Below are positions 55,102 through 63,769 of a stretch of 64,000 nt of DNA, one piece after another; position 1 is the stretch's first letter, and each line of letters opens with the position of its first letter. The notes beneath the pieces are model-generated. The model did no database searches, had not been told where the DNA came from, and worked only from the letters and a program-made list of their open reading frames with translations. The stretch covers positions 62,001 to 126,000 of the forward strand of contig NZ_JACZFR010000021.1 of assembly GCF_014904815.1 (NCBI RefSeq). The letters run 5' to 3'. The DNA is from Microbulbifer taiwanensis. GTDB lineage: Bacteria; Pseudomonadota; Gammaproteobacteria; Pseudomonadales; Cellvibrionaceae. The position numbers and the translations under genes are program-made.

Positions 55102-57384
55102 ATGCCCGCCACTCTGCGATTCCTATTGACCGGACTCTCCCTGCTGCTCGCGCTTTCCGGCTGCGACCGCCCCACAACATCCCCGGGGGAGCCCCCGGAG
55201 AAAGGGGCAAAGGGCGCCGAGTTGCGCATCGAGAAAAGGGACAAAAAGGCGGCTGCCGAGTGGACCCCGGAAGTGGAAGGGGAATACCCCATTAAGGCCT
55301 ACGACAACTTCACGGAAACCGGCGACCTGGACGCCATCAAGAATCACGGGAAACTCCGCATACTGGTGGATATTGCCACCACCCAATCCCTCCCCCGTGC
55401 AGCCACCCAGCAGGACATTGAACTCGAGATGGCGAAGCGCTTTGCGCACTACCTGGGGCTGGAACCCGTCGTTCTCTATGTGGACAGCTTTGACGAGCTG
55501 ATCCCGCAACTGAACGCCGGCAAGGGCGATCTCATAGCCAACAATCTCACCATCACCGAGGCGCGCAAACAACTGGTGGACTTTTCCACCCCCATGACCA
55601 CCACCAGGCTGGTATTGGTTTCCCGTCGGGACCAACCCAAAGTCGAAGACGGCGACCAGCTGAAAGGCAAAACGCTGGTGGTCACTGAGGGCACCACCTA
55701 CGAGCAAAGGGCGAGGGAATTTGCCCGGCAGCACCCGGGCGTGAAAGTCGAGGTCCTGGATCGCAATTACGTGGACCTGGCAATTGACGTGGCCAAGGGA
55801 AGTAAAGATTTCACGGTTATAGATGAATCTATTCTCAACCAGGTACTGCAGTTTCGCGAAGACCTGAAGAAAAACATCACCTTCCCCGAAGAGCAGGAAC
55901 TCGGTTGGGCCATACGCAAGAACAGCCCACAACTGCTGGAGCAGCTGAACGAAGGCGTTCGCCACGTCAAACTCTATCGCACCACGGAGCGCTACACCGG
56001 CGACCTGGACGAAATCAAAAAGCGCGGCCAGCTGCGCGCCGTCACACGAAACACCTCCAGTACCTACTTCATGTGGAAAGGCCGGATACTCGGCTACGAG
56101 TACGAGCTGTTGAGGAAGTTTGCCAAGGATCAGGGGCTGCGCCTGGAAATCATTGTCGCCGAGGGGCACGACGACTTTGTGGAGTTCGTCAGCAATGGCA
56201 AGGCCGATATCGCCGCCAGCCTGCTCTCGATTACCGAGCGCCGGAAACACCAGGGCATGGCCTTCTCCAGCCCCTACTTCAAATCCAGGGTTGGCGTCGT
56301 GGCACGCAAGGACGATGCAATCGACAGCATTCAGGAACTATCAGGCAGGAAAGTCCATGTGCGCAGGTCCAGCAGTCAGTACGACATACTGGAAAAGCTG
56401 CGACACCAGGTCCCCGGGATCGAGGTGGAGCTGGTCCCGGAAGAGGTCAAAATCTCGGAGGTCATCGACAAGGTAGCCGAGCGCGACTACGACCTGGCGA
56501 TGGTGGATGAAATATCGGTGCAGCTGGCGCGCAGCTGGCGCGACGACATTCACTTCCAACTGGATCTGCAGACTGACAATTACGCCTGGATGGTGCGGAA
56601 CGAAAATCCGCAGTTACTGGCAGCGATCGACAAATTCTTTGGCAAAGATGATACCGCGCCGATACTCACCACCCTGAAAGAAAAGTACTTCGAAACGCCA
56701 AAGTACACACGCCCGGAAATCAAGAAGCTGACCGCCGGCGGCCACATATCGCCCTACGATGCCATAGTGAAAAAGTATGCCGAGGAGTACGATTTCGACT
56801 GGCGCCTGGTGGTCGCGCAGATGTTTCAGGAAAGCAGCTTCAATCCCAGGGCCAAGTCCTGGGTTGGCGCCCGCGGGCTGATGCAGGTAATGCCGGATAC
56901 CGGCAAGCAGGTGGGCGAAACGAACCTTTACAATCCGGAAACGGGGGTACGCGCCGGCCTGAAATACCTGGAATGGCTGCATGAAAAGTTTATCAACCGC
57001 GAAGACATAGCCCCGGACAACGAGATGTGGTTCACCCTCGCCGCCTATAACGCGGGACTCGGGCATGTATACGACGCCAAGGATCTGGCGGAAGACAAGG
57101 GCTGGGACCGCAAGGTCTGGTTTGGCAATGTGGAAAAAGCCATGTTGCTGCTGTCGGACAAAAAGTACTACAGCAAGGCGCGCTACGGGTTCGCACGCGG
57201 CCAGGAGCCGGTGGACTATGTGCGCAAGATCCAGGCGCGCTTCAACCGCTATGTCGCACTGCTGGACGCCCACCAGGCTCAAATAGACGCTATCGCCTCT
57301 TTCCGCTGTGGATATTTTCCAGTCTGGCTTAAAACGTGGCTGCAGGAGTGTGCTGACGAGCGCCTGGTGACGGACGGCGAGTGA
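55102..57384 (+). CDS. MltF-like lytic transglycosylase lipoprotein with two solute-binding domains (copy 1)
   Basis: The 760-residue protein has a lipobox (LALSGC, Cys21). After an acidic/Lys-rich linker come two SBP_bac_3 domains in tandem: about residues 70-305 (GDLDAIKNHGKLRILVDIAT) and 308-540 (GDLDEIKKRGQLRAVTRNTS). An SLT domain follows (about 555-720) with catalytic Glu577 in VVAQMFQESSFNPRAKSWVG and GARGLMQVMPDTGKQ. E. coli MltF (about 518 residues) has one SBP domain. The C-terminal ~25 residues (FRCGYFPVWLKTWLQECADE) are absent from copy 2. The copies are in tandem, 21 bases apart. Confidence 0.88.
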   Translation: MPATLRFLLTGLSLLLALSGCDRPTTSPGEPPEKGAKGAELRIEKRDKKAAAEWTPEVEGEYPIKAYDNFTETGDLDAIKNHGKLRILVDIATTQSLPRAATQQDIELEMAKRFAHYLGLEPVVLYVDSFDELIPQLNAGKGDLIANNLTITEARKQLVDFSTPMTTTRLVLVSRRDQPKVEDGDQLKGKTLVVTEGTTYEQRAREFARQHPGVKVEVLDRNYVDLAIDVAKGSKDFTVIDESILNQVLQFREDLKKNITFPEEQELGWAIRKNSPQLLEQLNEGVRHVKLYRTTERYTGDLDEIKKRGQLRAVTRNTSSTYFMWKGRILGYEYELLRKFAKDQGLRLEIIVAEGHDDFVEFVSNGKADIAASLLSITERRKHQGMAFSSPYFKSRVGVVARKDDAIDSIQELSGRKVHVRRSSSQYDILEKLRHQVPGIEVELVPEEVKISEVIDKVAERDYDLAMVDEISVQLARSWRDDIHFQLDLQTDNYAWMVRNENPQLLAAIDKFFGKDDTAPILTTLKEKYFETPKYTRPEIKKLTAGGHISPYDAIVKKYAEEYDFDWRLVVAQMFQESSFNPRAKSWVGARGLMQVMPDTGKQVGETNLYNPETGVRAGLKYLEWLHEKFINREDIAPDNEMWFTLAAYNAGLGHVYDAKDLAEDKGWDRKVWFGNVEKAMLLLSDKKYYSKARYGFARGQEPVDYVRKIQARFNRYVALLDAHQAQIDAIASFRCGYFPVWLKTWLQECADERLVTDGE

Positions 57385-57405
57385 GAAGCAATAAAAGGAT
57401 CAACC

Positions 57406-59664
57406 ATGCACACGGCCCTGCGATGCCTGCTACCGGGACTACTGCTCGTCCTGTTCTGCGCTGTCACCGGCTGCGACAGATCGGTTCCAGAACCTGAAGC
57501 CCCGAAGGAAGACGCTCTCGAAAGCGCCGATCAATCTACCGGCCAAAGTGCTGAGACGGCTGACGACCAGGGCAGTGTAGCCTGGGTACCGGAGATTATG
57601 GGGGAATACCCCATCGGCGAATACGACAACTACACGGAAACGGGCGACCTGGAAGCGATCAGCAAGCGCGGCCAGCTGCGCATACTGGTGGATATCGCCA
57701 ATACCCAGTCCCTGCACCGGGCCGCCACCCGCCAGGATATAGAGATAGACCAGGTCAAACGCCTGGCCGAACGACTGGATCTGGAGCCAGTGGTACTCTA
57801 CGCGGACAGCTTTACCCAACTGATTGAACTGCTGCGCAGCGGTCAGGCCGATATCATTGCCAACGATATGGCGATCACCGAAGAGCGCCGGCAACTGGTG
57901 GATTTCTCAACCCCTGTTTCCCACCCCCGGCTGGTGCTTGTTTCGAAAGGCAGCGAGCCCGCCGTCGGGCAGGACGACCGACTGCAGGGAAAAACCCTCA
58001 GGGTCACCGCCGGCACCGTCTTCGAGGAAAAAGCCCGGGAGTTTGCCCGCAAGCACCCTGACCTGACGCTGGACGTGGTCCAACGCAATTACGTTGACCT
58101 CACCGTGGAAGTCGCCCAGGGCCAGGCGGACTTCACCATTGTCGACGAAGTAGTCCTGGACCAGGTGCTGCAGTTTCGCGACGATTTGAAAAAGAATCAT
58201 ACCTTCCCTGAAGCACTGGTGATGGGTTGGGCAATCCGCAAGGAATCTCCACAGCTGATGCAGGCCATCAACGAAAAGATTCGCCACATCAAGCTCTCCC
58301 GCTCCACGGCTCGGTTTACTGGCGATCTCGACCAGATCAAGGAGCGCGGTGTACTGCGCGCGGCCACCCGCAACAATGCCGGCAGCTATTTCATGTGGAA
58401 GGGGCGCATCCTCGGTTACGAATACGAACTGCTGCAGGACTTCGCCAAGGACATTGGCGTGCGCCTGGAAATCATCGTTGCGCCGGAACACGACGACTTT
58501 ATCGAAATACTGAACGACGGCAAGGCCGATATAGCGGCAAACCTGCTGGCCATCACCCCAAAGCGGGAACAGCAGGGCATGCGATTCTCCTCCCCCACCC
58601 ATACAGCCAGGGTTGGCATTGTCTCCGGGAAAGGCAGGGGCGTGAAAAACCTGCAGGCCCTGACCGGGCGCACCGTGTGTGTGCGCGAAGGCAGCAGCCA
58701 CTACGACCTCCTGCAGAAAATCCAGCAGCAGGTGCCCGACGTAAAGTTCGAGAAAGTGCCCGAAAGCACGGATATCCAGCAAATCTTTGACAAGATTGTC
58801 CAGGGAGAATGCGACCTCACCTTCGCCGACGACCTGACCGTCAATATGGAACGCTCCTGGCGGAGCGATATCGAGTTATCCCTGGACCTCAAGGACGATC
58901 ACGACCACGCCTGGATGATGCGCCAGACAAATCCACAACTGGTTTCGGCGGTCAATGATTTTCTGAAGAAGAAAAAGACCAAGAAAAGGCAGCAACAGCT
59001 GTACAGCAAGTACTTCGATTCCCCCAAACGCTCGCGTCCCGAAATTACCGAGCTGACCGCAAAGGGGAAGATTTCTCCCTATGACGACCTGGTACAGGAA
59101 TATGCGGGTGAGTACGATTTCGACTGGCGCCTGGTAGTGGCGCAGATGTTCCAGGAGAGCAGCTTCAACCCCAAGGCCAAGTCCTGGGTGGGTGCCCGCG
59201 GGTTGATGCAGGTGATGCCGGATACCGGCAAGCAGGTGGGGGAATCGAATCTGTTCGACCCGGAGACCAGCGTGCGCGCCGGCCTCAAATACCTGGACTG
59301 GCTGCACAGAAAATTCGTCAATCGGGAGGACATAGCCCCGGACAACGAGATGTGGTTCACCCTGGCCGCCTACAACGCGGGACTCGGGCATGTGTACGAT
59401 GCCAAGGAACTGGCGACGGAGATGGGCTGGGACCGCAAAGTATGGTTTGGCAATGTTGAGAGGGCCATGCTGTTGCTGTCACAGAAGAAGTATTACAGGA
59501 AGGCGCGTTACGGCTACGCGCGCGGTCAGGAACCGGTGGACTATGTGCGGAAAATTGAGGCCAGATACCGAACCTATGTCGCCCTGCTGGACGCCTACCG
59601 GCGCCACAACCAGGTTACGCTAGTCGTTCCCTACCGGCCGGGCTTCAAATCAGCCTCTGGCTAG
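57406..59664 (+). CDS. MltF-like lytic transglycosylase lipoprotein with two solute-binding domains (copy 2)
   Basis: The 752-residue protein has a lipobox (AVTGC, Cys23). Domain order is the same as in copy 1: SBP domains starting GDLEAISKRGQLRILVDIAN and GDLDQIKERGVLRAATRNNA, then SLT with catalytic Glu584 in VVAQMFQESSFNPKAKSWVG. The SLT parts are nearly identical to copy 1, and the SBP parts have diverged more. aaagga precedes the ATG, 21 bases after the copy-1 stop, so they form an operon. The pair probably acts at the outer membrane on peptidoglycan, with the SBP domains sensing cell-wall fragments. Confidence 0.88.
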   Translation: MHTALRCLLPGLLLVLFCAVTGCDRSVPEPEAPKEDALESADQSTGQSAETADDQGSVAWVPEIMGEYPIGEYDNYTETGDLEAISKRGQLRILVDIANTQSLHRAATRQDIEIDQVKRLAERLDLEPVVLYADSFTQLIELLRSGQADIIANDMAITEERRQLVDFSTPVSHPRLVLVSKGSEPAVGQDDRLQGKTLRVTAGTVFEEKAREFARKHPDLTLDVVQRNYVDLTVEVAQGQADFTIVDEVVLDQVLQFRDDLKKNHTFPEALVMGWAIRKESPQLMQAINEKIRHIKLSRSTARFTGDLDQIKERGVLRAATRNNAGSYFMWKGRILGYEYELLQDFAKDIGVRLEIIVAPEHDDFIEILNDGKADIAANLLAITPKREQQGMRFSSPTHTARVGIVSGKGRGVKNLQALTGRTVCVREGSSHYDLLQKIQQQVPDVKFEKVPESTDIQQIFDKIVQGECDLTFADDLTVNMERSWRSDIELSLDLKDDHDHAWMMRQTNPQLVSAVNDFLKKKKTKKRQQQLYSKYFDSPKRSRPEITELTAKGKISPYDDLVQEYAGEYDFDWRLVVAQMFQESSFNPKAKSWVGARGLMQVMPDTGKQVGESNLFDPETSVRAGLKYLDWLHRKFVNREDIAPDNEMWFTLAAYNAGLGHVYDAKELATEMGWDRKVWFGNVERAMLLLSQKKYYRKARYGYARGQEPVDYVRKIEARYRTYVALLDAYRRHNQVTLVVPYRPGFKSASG

Positions 59665-59718
59665 CCGAAGGCTCCGGGAAGTGTGGCCGTTTCGTACCAC
59701 AGCAAACTACCAGCCGAT

Positions 59719-59749
59719 AGCGCCGGCAAGCCATCTGCTCGCCGGCGCT
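59719..59749. terminator. Hairpin in the convergent gap after MltF-like copy 2
   Basis: agcgccggc (59719-59727) pairs perfectly with gccggcgct (59741-59749) around a 13-base loop. It lies between convergent stop codons (59664 and 59770) and lacks a T-run. Confidence 0.5.
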
Positions 59750-59769
59750 GCCCGTCGATGTACCCGCAA

Positions 59770-60927
59770 TCAGGAACAGCTGCCCGGCATAGACGCGACC
59801 CACTGGCGCAACAGCTCGCTGCCCTCCTCGTGCACCAGGCTGCGCCCCAGCTCCGGCATCATCGCACCGGGATCGGTGGACTCCACGCGGAAATTCAGGA
59901 TCGACTTGTCCGGCGCACCCGGCACTATCGCAAACAGGCGGTTGCCGCTGCCGGTACCCGCCGCCACCGGCGGCTTGCACAGACCCAGTCGACGCCTGTC
60001 CTGCTCCATATGCGCCAGCATCAGCCCGGAGGTATCCGCGGCACCGGACGGGTTGTGGCAGTGGCCGCAGTTGATATCCAGGTAGGCGCGCGCCCGCTCC
60101 TCCAGTGACAGGCTGGTATCGGCGTAATCTGCATTGCGCGGAATCCCTGCAAACTCCGGAAGTTCGCTCAGATAGCCGATCTGCTGCCAGTGCAGCAGCT
60201 GGTTCTGCGCACCACCCGCATAGGGATAATCCTTATTCAGATGGCGCGCGCGTGGACCGAGAGGAGCTATGGCCTTTTTCGTGTGGTTGTCCGCGTGGCA
60301 ACCGGCGCACTGGTTCGCATCAGGCACCACATAGGTAAATCCGGCACTCTCTCCGCTGGTACCTACCAACTGCAGGCGGCTGGCATCGCCGGCAATCTCC
60401 AGCGTTGCCTCCGTCTGTTCGGCATTCCACACATAGGGCAGCGCCTGCCAGCCGTCGGCGCGCTTGACCAGCAACCGGGTCTCCACCAGGCGCACCCTGT
60501 CCAGGTCCAGAGTTTCACCCACCCGGCCTGCGACATAGTCACTGCCGTAGTCGTCGGTGCGCAGCACGGCGCCATCCTCCCCCCTGGGGTAGTAGAAGGT
60601 CTTGCTGAGCACTGTGCCTACCGGGTAGTCGAAGCGCTCATCACCGTAACTCGCCGAACTACCCGCCGGCATCCACACTGTGCGCAGCTTGTGCGCGTAG
60701 TCGGTGAACAGGGCGGTGTTCAGGTCGTAGGGGATCACGCCATCGTTCAGGGACAGCTCACCGTCGATTGCCTCGACGATATGCCAGTCACTCAGTTGCT
60801 CTGGTACTGCGTCGCGCTCGTAAACGGTAACCTGCTGGCGGGGTGCATCGCAGCCGCTCAACGCGGCGGCGAAAATTGGGGCCAGCACCGCGCCCCCCAG
60901 CCACCTGGGTAACAGCGATTTACGCAT
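59770..60927 (-). CDS. SO2930-type diheme c-type cytochrome lipoprotein
   Basis: The 385-residue protein starts MRKSLLPRWLGGAVLAPIFA with a lipobox (LSGC). Two CxxCH heme motifs, CAGCH and CGHCH (about residues 207-211 and 287-291), lie in the C-terminal half (PDANQCAGCHADNHTKK; LDINCGHCHNPSGAADT). It overlaps the stop of the beta-helix gene by eight bases. I recall paired families of exactly this kind, a diheme protein beside a parallel beta-helix protein. Electron partner is unknown. An ATG nine codons upstream also exists. Confidence 0.85.
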   Translation of the reverse strand: MRKSLLPRWLGGAVLAPIFAAALSGCDAPRQQVTVYERDAVPEQLSDWHIVEAIDGELSLNDGVIPYDLNTALFTDYAHKLRTVWMPAGSSASYGDERFDYPVGTVLSKTFYYPRGEDGAVLRTDDYGSDYVAGRVGETLDLDRVRLVETRLLVKRADGWQALPYVWNAEQTEATLEIAGDASRLQLVGTSGESAGFTYVVPDANQCAGCHADNHTKKAIAPLGPRARHLNKDYPYAGGAQNQLLHWQQIGYLSELPEFAGIPRNADYADTSLSLEERARAYLDINCGHCHNPSGAADTSGLMLAHMEQDRRRLGLCKPPVAAGTGSGNRLFAIVPGAPDKSILNFRVESTDPGAMMPELGRSLVHEEGSELLRQWVASMPGSCS

Positions 60928-62233
60928 CGGCGGCCTCGACTTGTGCCACTTCACTTTCGCCCTCCACCGGCTGATCGAAGTCCAGCACGATTTGCGGCAG
61001 TTTTTTCAGGCTGCACTTGTGTGGCGTAATATCCGTGGTGATATTTTTGTAATCGTTGCCCGCGTCAACATTGATGATGCCGGCATCACCATTGTCGATA
61101 CACAGCTTCAGTGCATCCGGCACCAAGCCATCCACCATCTTTTCCGCATTAACGACACCGTCCCACAAAATATCCGGCAGACTGCCGCTGAGTCCGAACT
61201 TGGCCAGTTTCAGCGCCTTGAGCTCCAGGTGATCCGGAGAGGTGCCGCCGCCACTGAACTGGTTGTCGTAGATGTAGATACCTTCCGGATAGGGATCGAA
61301 AGCCTCCTGGGTCGACTTGTCACTGTAGTAGCCGGCCATGTAGTAGCTGCTCACGATTACATTGGAGGTGTCGTTATCGGCAATCTCGTTGTTGAAAATC
61401 TCTACATTGTCATTTGAGTTGATCACCACACCGGAACCGGCCGGTACCGCGGCCACCGGCGTGCCCTCGTGACCGAAGTTCTCAGTGTTGTTCTCGAACA
61501 CCTTGTTGTTGAACACGCGGGTGCTGTGACCCGGCTGCGGCAGGTTGGGCATATTGAACACGAGGATGCCGCCCGTATTATTGGTGGCCACATTGTCGTA
61601 AACATCGGCACCGATGGTGTTTTCTATCTCGATACCGGCGACGTTGTACTCGGCGCGGTTGTTGCGCACTATCACATTGCGGGATTGGCCGACGTAGATG
61701 CCGGCATCGGAAGCGCCGATCGCCACAGTGCCTTCCACCAGGGTGTTTTTGGTCTGCACCGGATAGATGCCATAGGCCCCGTTTTCAGTGGCCGGGCCGT
61801 TGGTCCACTCGACGCGAATATTGCGAATGATGATGTTCTCGCCCTCGTTAACCTTGAGGGCGTCACCGATGGTGTCCTCGATCGCCAGGTCTTCGATGGT
61901 GAAATTGCTCGCATTCACCAGCAGGCCCTCGGCGCCCTGAATCTGGTCCTTGAAGGAAAGAATCGTCTTGTCCATGCCGGCACCGCGAATGGTCACGCCG
62001 TCTACATTCAGGGACAGGCTGCGGTTGAGCTGGTACTTGCCGGCGGGCAGCTCGATCACATCGCCGGGCTGTGCCGAGATCAGCTGCTTGAGCAGTTGCT
62101 TCTGGAAGTCGGCCGAGGCGGAGGCCTGGGCCGGTTCGGCCCGGTTCTCTTGCTTGTCCTGGGAACAGGCCGCGGCCAGTACAGCGGCCAGCGCAACGCC
62201 CGCTATCCCCATCTTGTGGGCTGCAGTCTTCAT
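60920..62233 (-). CDS. Parallel beta-helix lipoprotein (partner of the diheme cytochrome)
   Basis: The 437-residue protein has a lipobox (LAAACSQ). Its body is a right-handed beta-helix of ~25-residue rungs rich in N-I-V repeats (NIIIRNIRVEWTNGP; RNVIVRNNRAEYNVAGIEIE; NDNVEIFNNEIADNDTSNVI). Carbohydrate-modifying enzymes share this fold, but no catalytic motif is recognised. aaagga precedes the ATG. It is transcribed first, followed immediately by the cytochrome gene. The leader side holds gtacaaacgtac (about 62307-62318), a possible regulator site. Confidence 0.85.
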   Translation of the reverse strand: MKTAAHKMGIAGVALAAVLAAACSQDKQENRAEPAQASASADFQKQLLKQLISAQPGDVIELPAGKYQLNRSLSLNVDGVTIRGAGMDKTILSFKDQIQGAEGLLVNASNFTIEDLAIEDTIGDALKVNEGENIIIRNIRVEWTNGPATENGAYGIYPVQTKNTLVEGTVAIGASDAGIYVGQSRNVIVRNNRAEYNVAGIEIENTIGADVYDNVATNNTGGILVFNMPNLPQPGHSTRVFNNKVFENNTENFGHEGTPVAAVPAGSGVVINSNDNVEIFNNEIADNDTSNVIVSSYYMAGYYSDKSTQEAFDPYPEGIYIYDNQFSGGGTSPDHLELKALKLAKFGLSGSLPDILWDGVVNAEKMVDGLVPDALKLCIDNGDAGIINVDAGNDYKNITTDITPHKCSLKKLPQIVLDFDQPVEGESEVAQVEAADA

Positions 62234-62443
62234 GGTGTTTTCCTTTTATTCGAGTTATGACCCGTGACAGCACATGGAGCGCCCAGCCCTTTCGGGCCCA
62301 AATAAGTACAAACGTACCAATTAAATCGCGCAAAAAATGGCTGGCTGCCAGCGAGACCGATAGTATCCAATCAGTCAGGGGGCATCAAGGCACTTTTTTC
62401 GCCCCTTGCCGGACTCCGCCACGGCCTGTAGTGCCGGGATCCT

Positions 62444-62598
62444 GTGTGGTGTAAGGTGCTAAATGCGGCCCGCCCGAAGCCCCCCAATGCCCACAGCGGC
62501 GTTGCCGCTCTTGATAAGGGCCAGCAATTCCCTGCGAGCGGCGCCTTGCTGTGAACATTTTGGGGGCTGATAACCGCATTTAGCGCCTAACACCACAC
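62444..62598. mobile_element. MITE-like palindromic element, copy 2 (internally deleted)
   Basis: The 155-bp relative of the element at 30445 shares its ends (gtgtggtgtaaggtgctaaa on the left; taaccgcatttagcgcctaa on the right). A 100-bp internal segment (30472-30571 of copy 1) is missing; in copy 1 each edge of the lost segment is preceded by gcgg. The central stem reads gccgctc/gagcggc where copy 1 has gccactc/gagtggc. It occupies most of the 62234-62624 gap; the remainder holds the beta-helix leader. It lies 27 bases before the next gene. Confidence 0.8.
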
Positions 62599-62624
62599 CA
62601 GTGGCCAGGATCTGCTGCAGAACC

Positions 62625-63107
62625 ATGAATAATCGACTCTCGCTCTACGCTCTCAGCATCTGCCTCAGCACCGCCGCCCAGGGAAAGGAGACCCTTGAGC
62701 TGGAGATAGTCACTCCCTCCGGACACAGCTACCAGGCACAGCAGGAGCTGGGCGGGGACTTTGAGTCCTACGACTCGGGGGCTATTGCGGGAGAAGTGCC
62801 GCCGCGGGAATACCAGGCAATCCGCTGCGACGGCCCCTGGGGCGCCATGAAGTACCGCCTGATCCTGGCCAGCGGCCCCGGTTACCAGCTGCGGAGCCGG
62901 GGGGATGGTCTGGTTCTGCAGATAGTGGAGCACTCGGTAATCAGTGAGGACAAGACCATCGCTGCCATGAGTGTGCACTGCATAGACACGCAACCGCGGC
63001 AGGTTGTGAAGTCCCTACATGAAATCGAGCTGGAGAGAGGCAGAGTCGCGACACAAAAGCTGCAGCTGGCGAATGGCTATCGGCTGGAGTACCGCTATAC
63101 GCCGTGA
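62625..63107 (+). CDS. Secreted hypothetical protein
   Basis: The 160-residue protein starts MNNRLSLYALSICLSTAAQG, a signal peptide. The rest is beta-rich with two cysteines (AIRCDGPWGAMKYRLIL; MSVHCIDTQP) that may form a disulfide. I do not recognise a family. An in-frame GTG at 62601 is less likely because it lies on the edge of the MITE-like element. A C-terminal basic/aromatic stretch (QLANGYRLEYRYTP) closes it. Confidence 0.65.
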   Translation: MNNRLSLYALSICLSTAAQGKETLELEIVTPSGHSYQAQQELGGDFESYDSGAIAGEVPPREYQAIRCDGPWGAMKYRLILASGPGYQLRSRGDGLVLQIVEHSVISEDKTIAAMSVHCIDTQPRQVVKSLHEIELERGRVATQKLQLANGYRLEYRYTP

Positions 63108-63172
63108 ACAGCCTGAACGATTCGGATCGCAGGAGCGGTAACTGGCCACCCCTGCGAAACCGGATCGAATCG

Positions 63173-63769
63173 TCAGTGGAAAACCGGAGGGGCGACCAGG
63201 CTCCAGAAAAGCACAGTCCCCACCATCACCATTACCGCGACCACCAGGGACACGGTGACTATCGCACTGGCGAACAGGAAACCGCGCTCCTCAGATACAC
63301 CCATCACGATCGGAATGCCCAGGTAGAGCAGGTAGACCGCGTAGGCCACGGCCAGGGTGGCGAGCAGTATATCCAGCCACAGCATCGGATAGAATCCGGC
63401 TGCGCCGGCGATAAAGATTGGCGTGGCGGTAAAGCCCGCGATCACCATCCCCTTCATCGGGTAGGTACTGGCTCCGTAGGTCTTGGCCATCCAGTGTATA
63501 AAGTACCCGATGGCCACTACCGCCAGCACCATGGTGCAGTAGAAGACGGCGACCAGGGACAGGGCGCTGTCACTGGTTATCCGCACCGGATCACCACCGC
63601 CGATACTCCAACCCACCCTGGTGGTACCGAAATACCAGGCCAGCGCAGGCAACAGTGCCAGCACTATGACGTAGGGGATTTGCCGGCGAAGGTTTTTCTC
63701 CGACAGGTTTCCGATGAGCTGCCACTGCCTGCGCGGCTGAACCAACAGCCCGAACATATGGATCAACAT
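63173..63769 (-). CDS. Yip1-family (DUF1282-like) membrane protein
   Basis: The 198-residue protein starts at the ATG at 63769, which has gaggaaa upstream; a GTG at 63787 would add six residues. It has five or so membrane helices (IPYVIVLALLPALAWYFG; LVAVFYCTMVLAVVAIGYFI; VTVSLVVAVMVMVGTVLFW). The start LVQPRRQWQLIGNLSEKNLR fits the Yip1/YIPF-like bacterial family. Role unknown. To its right (63770-64000) I see only non-coding sequence. Confidence 0.75.
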   Translation of the reverse strand: MLIHMFGLLVQPRRQWQLIGNLSEKNLRRQIPYVIVLALLPALAWYFGTTRVGWSIGGGDPVRITSDSALSLVAVFYCTMVLAVVAIGYFIHWMAKTYGASTYPMKGMVIAGFTATPIFIAGAAGFYPMLWLDILLATLAVAYAVYLLYLGIPIVMGVSEERGFLFASAIVTVSLVVAVMVMVGTVLFWSLVAPPVFH

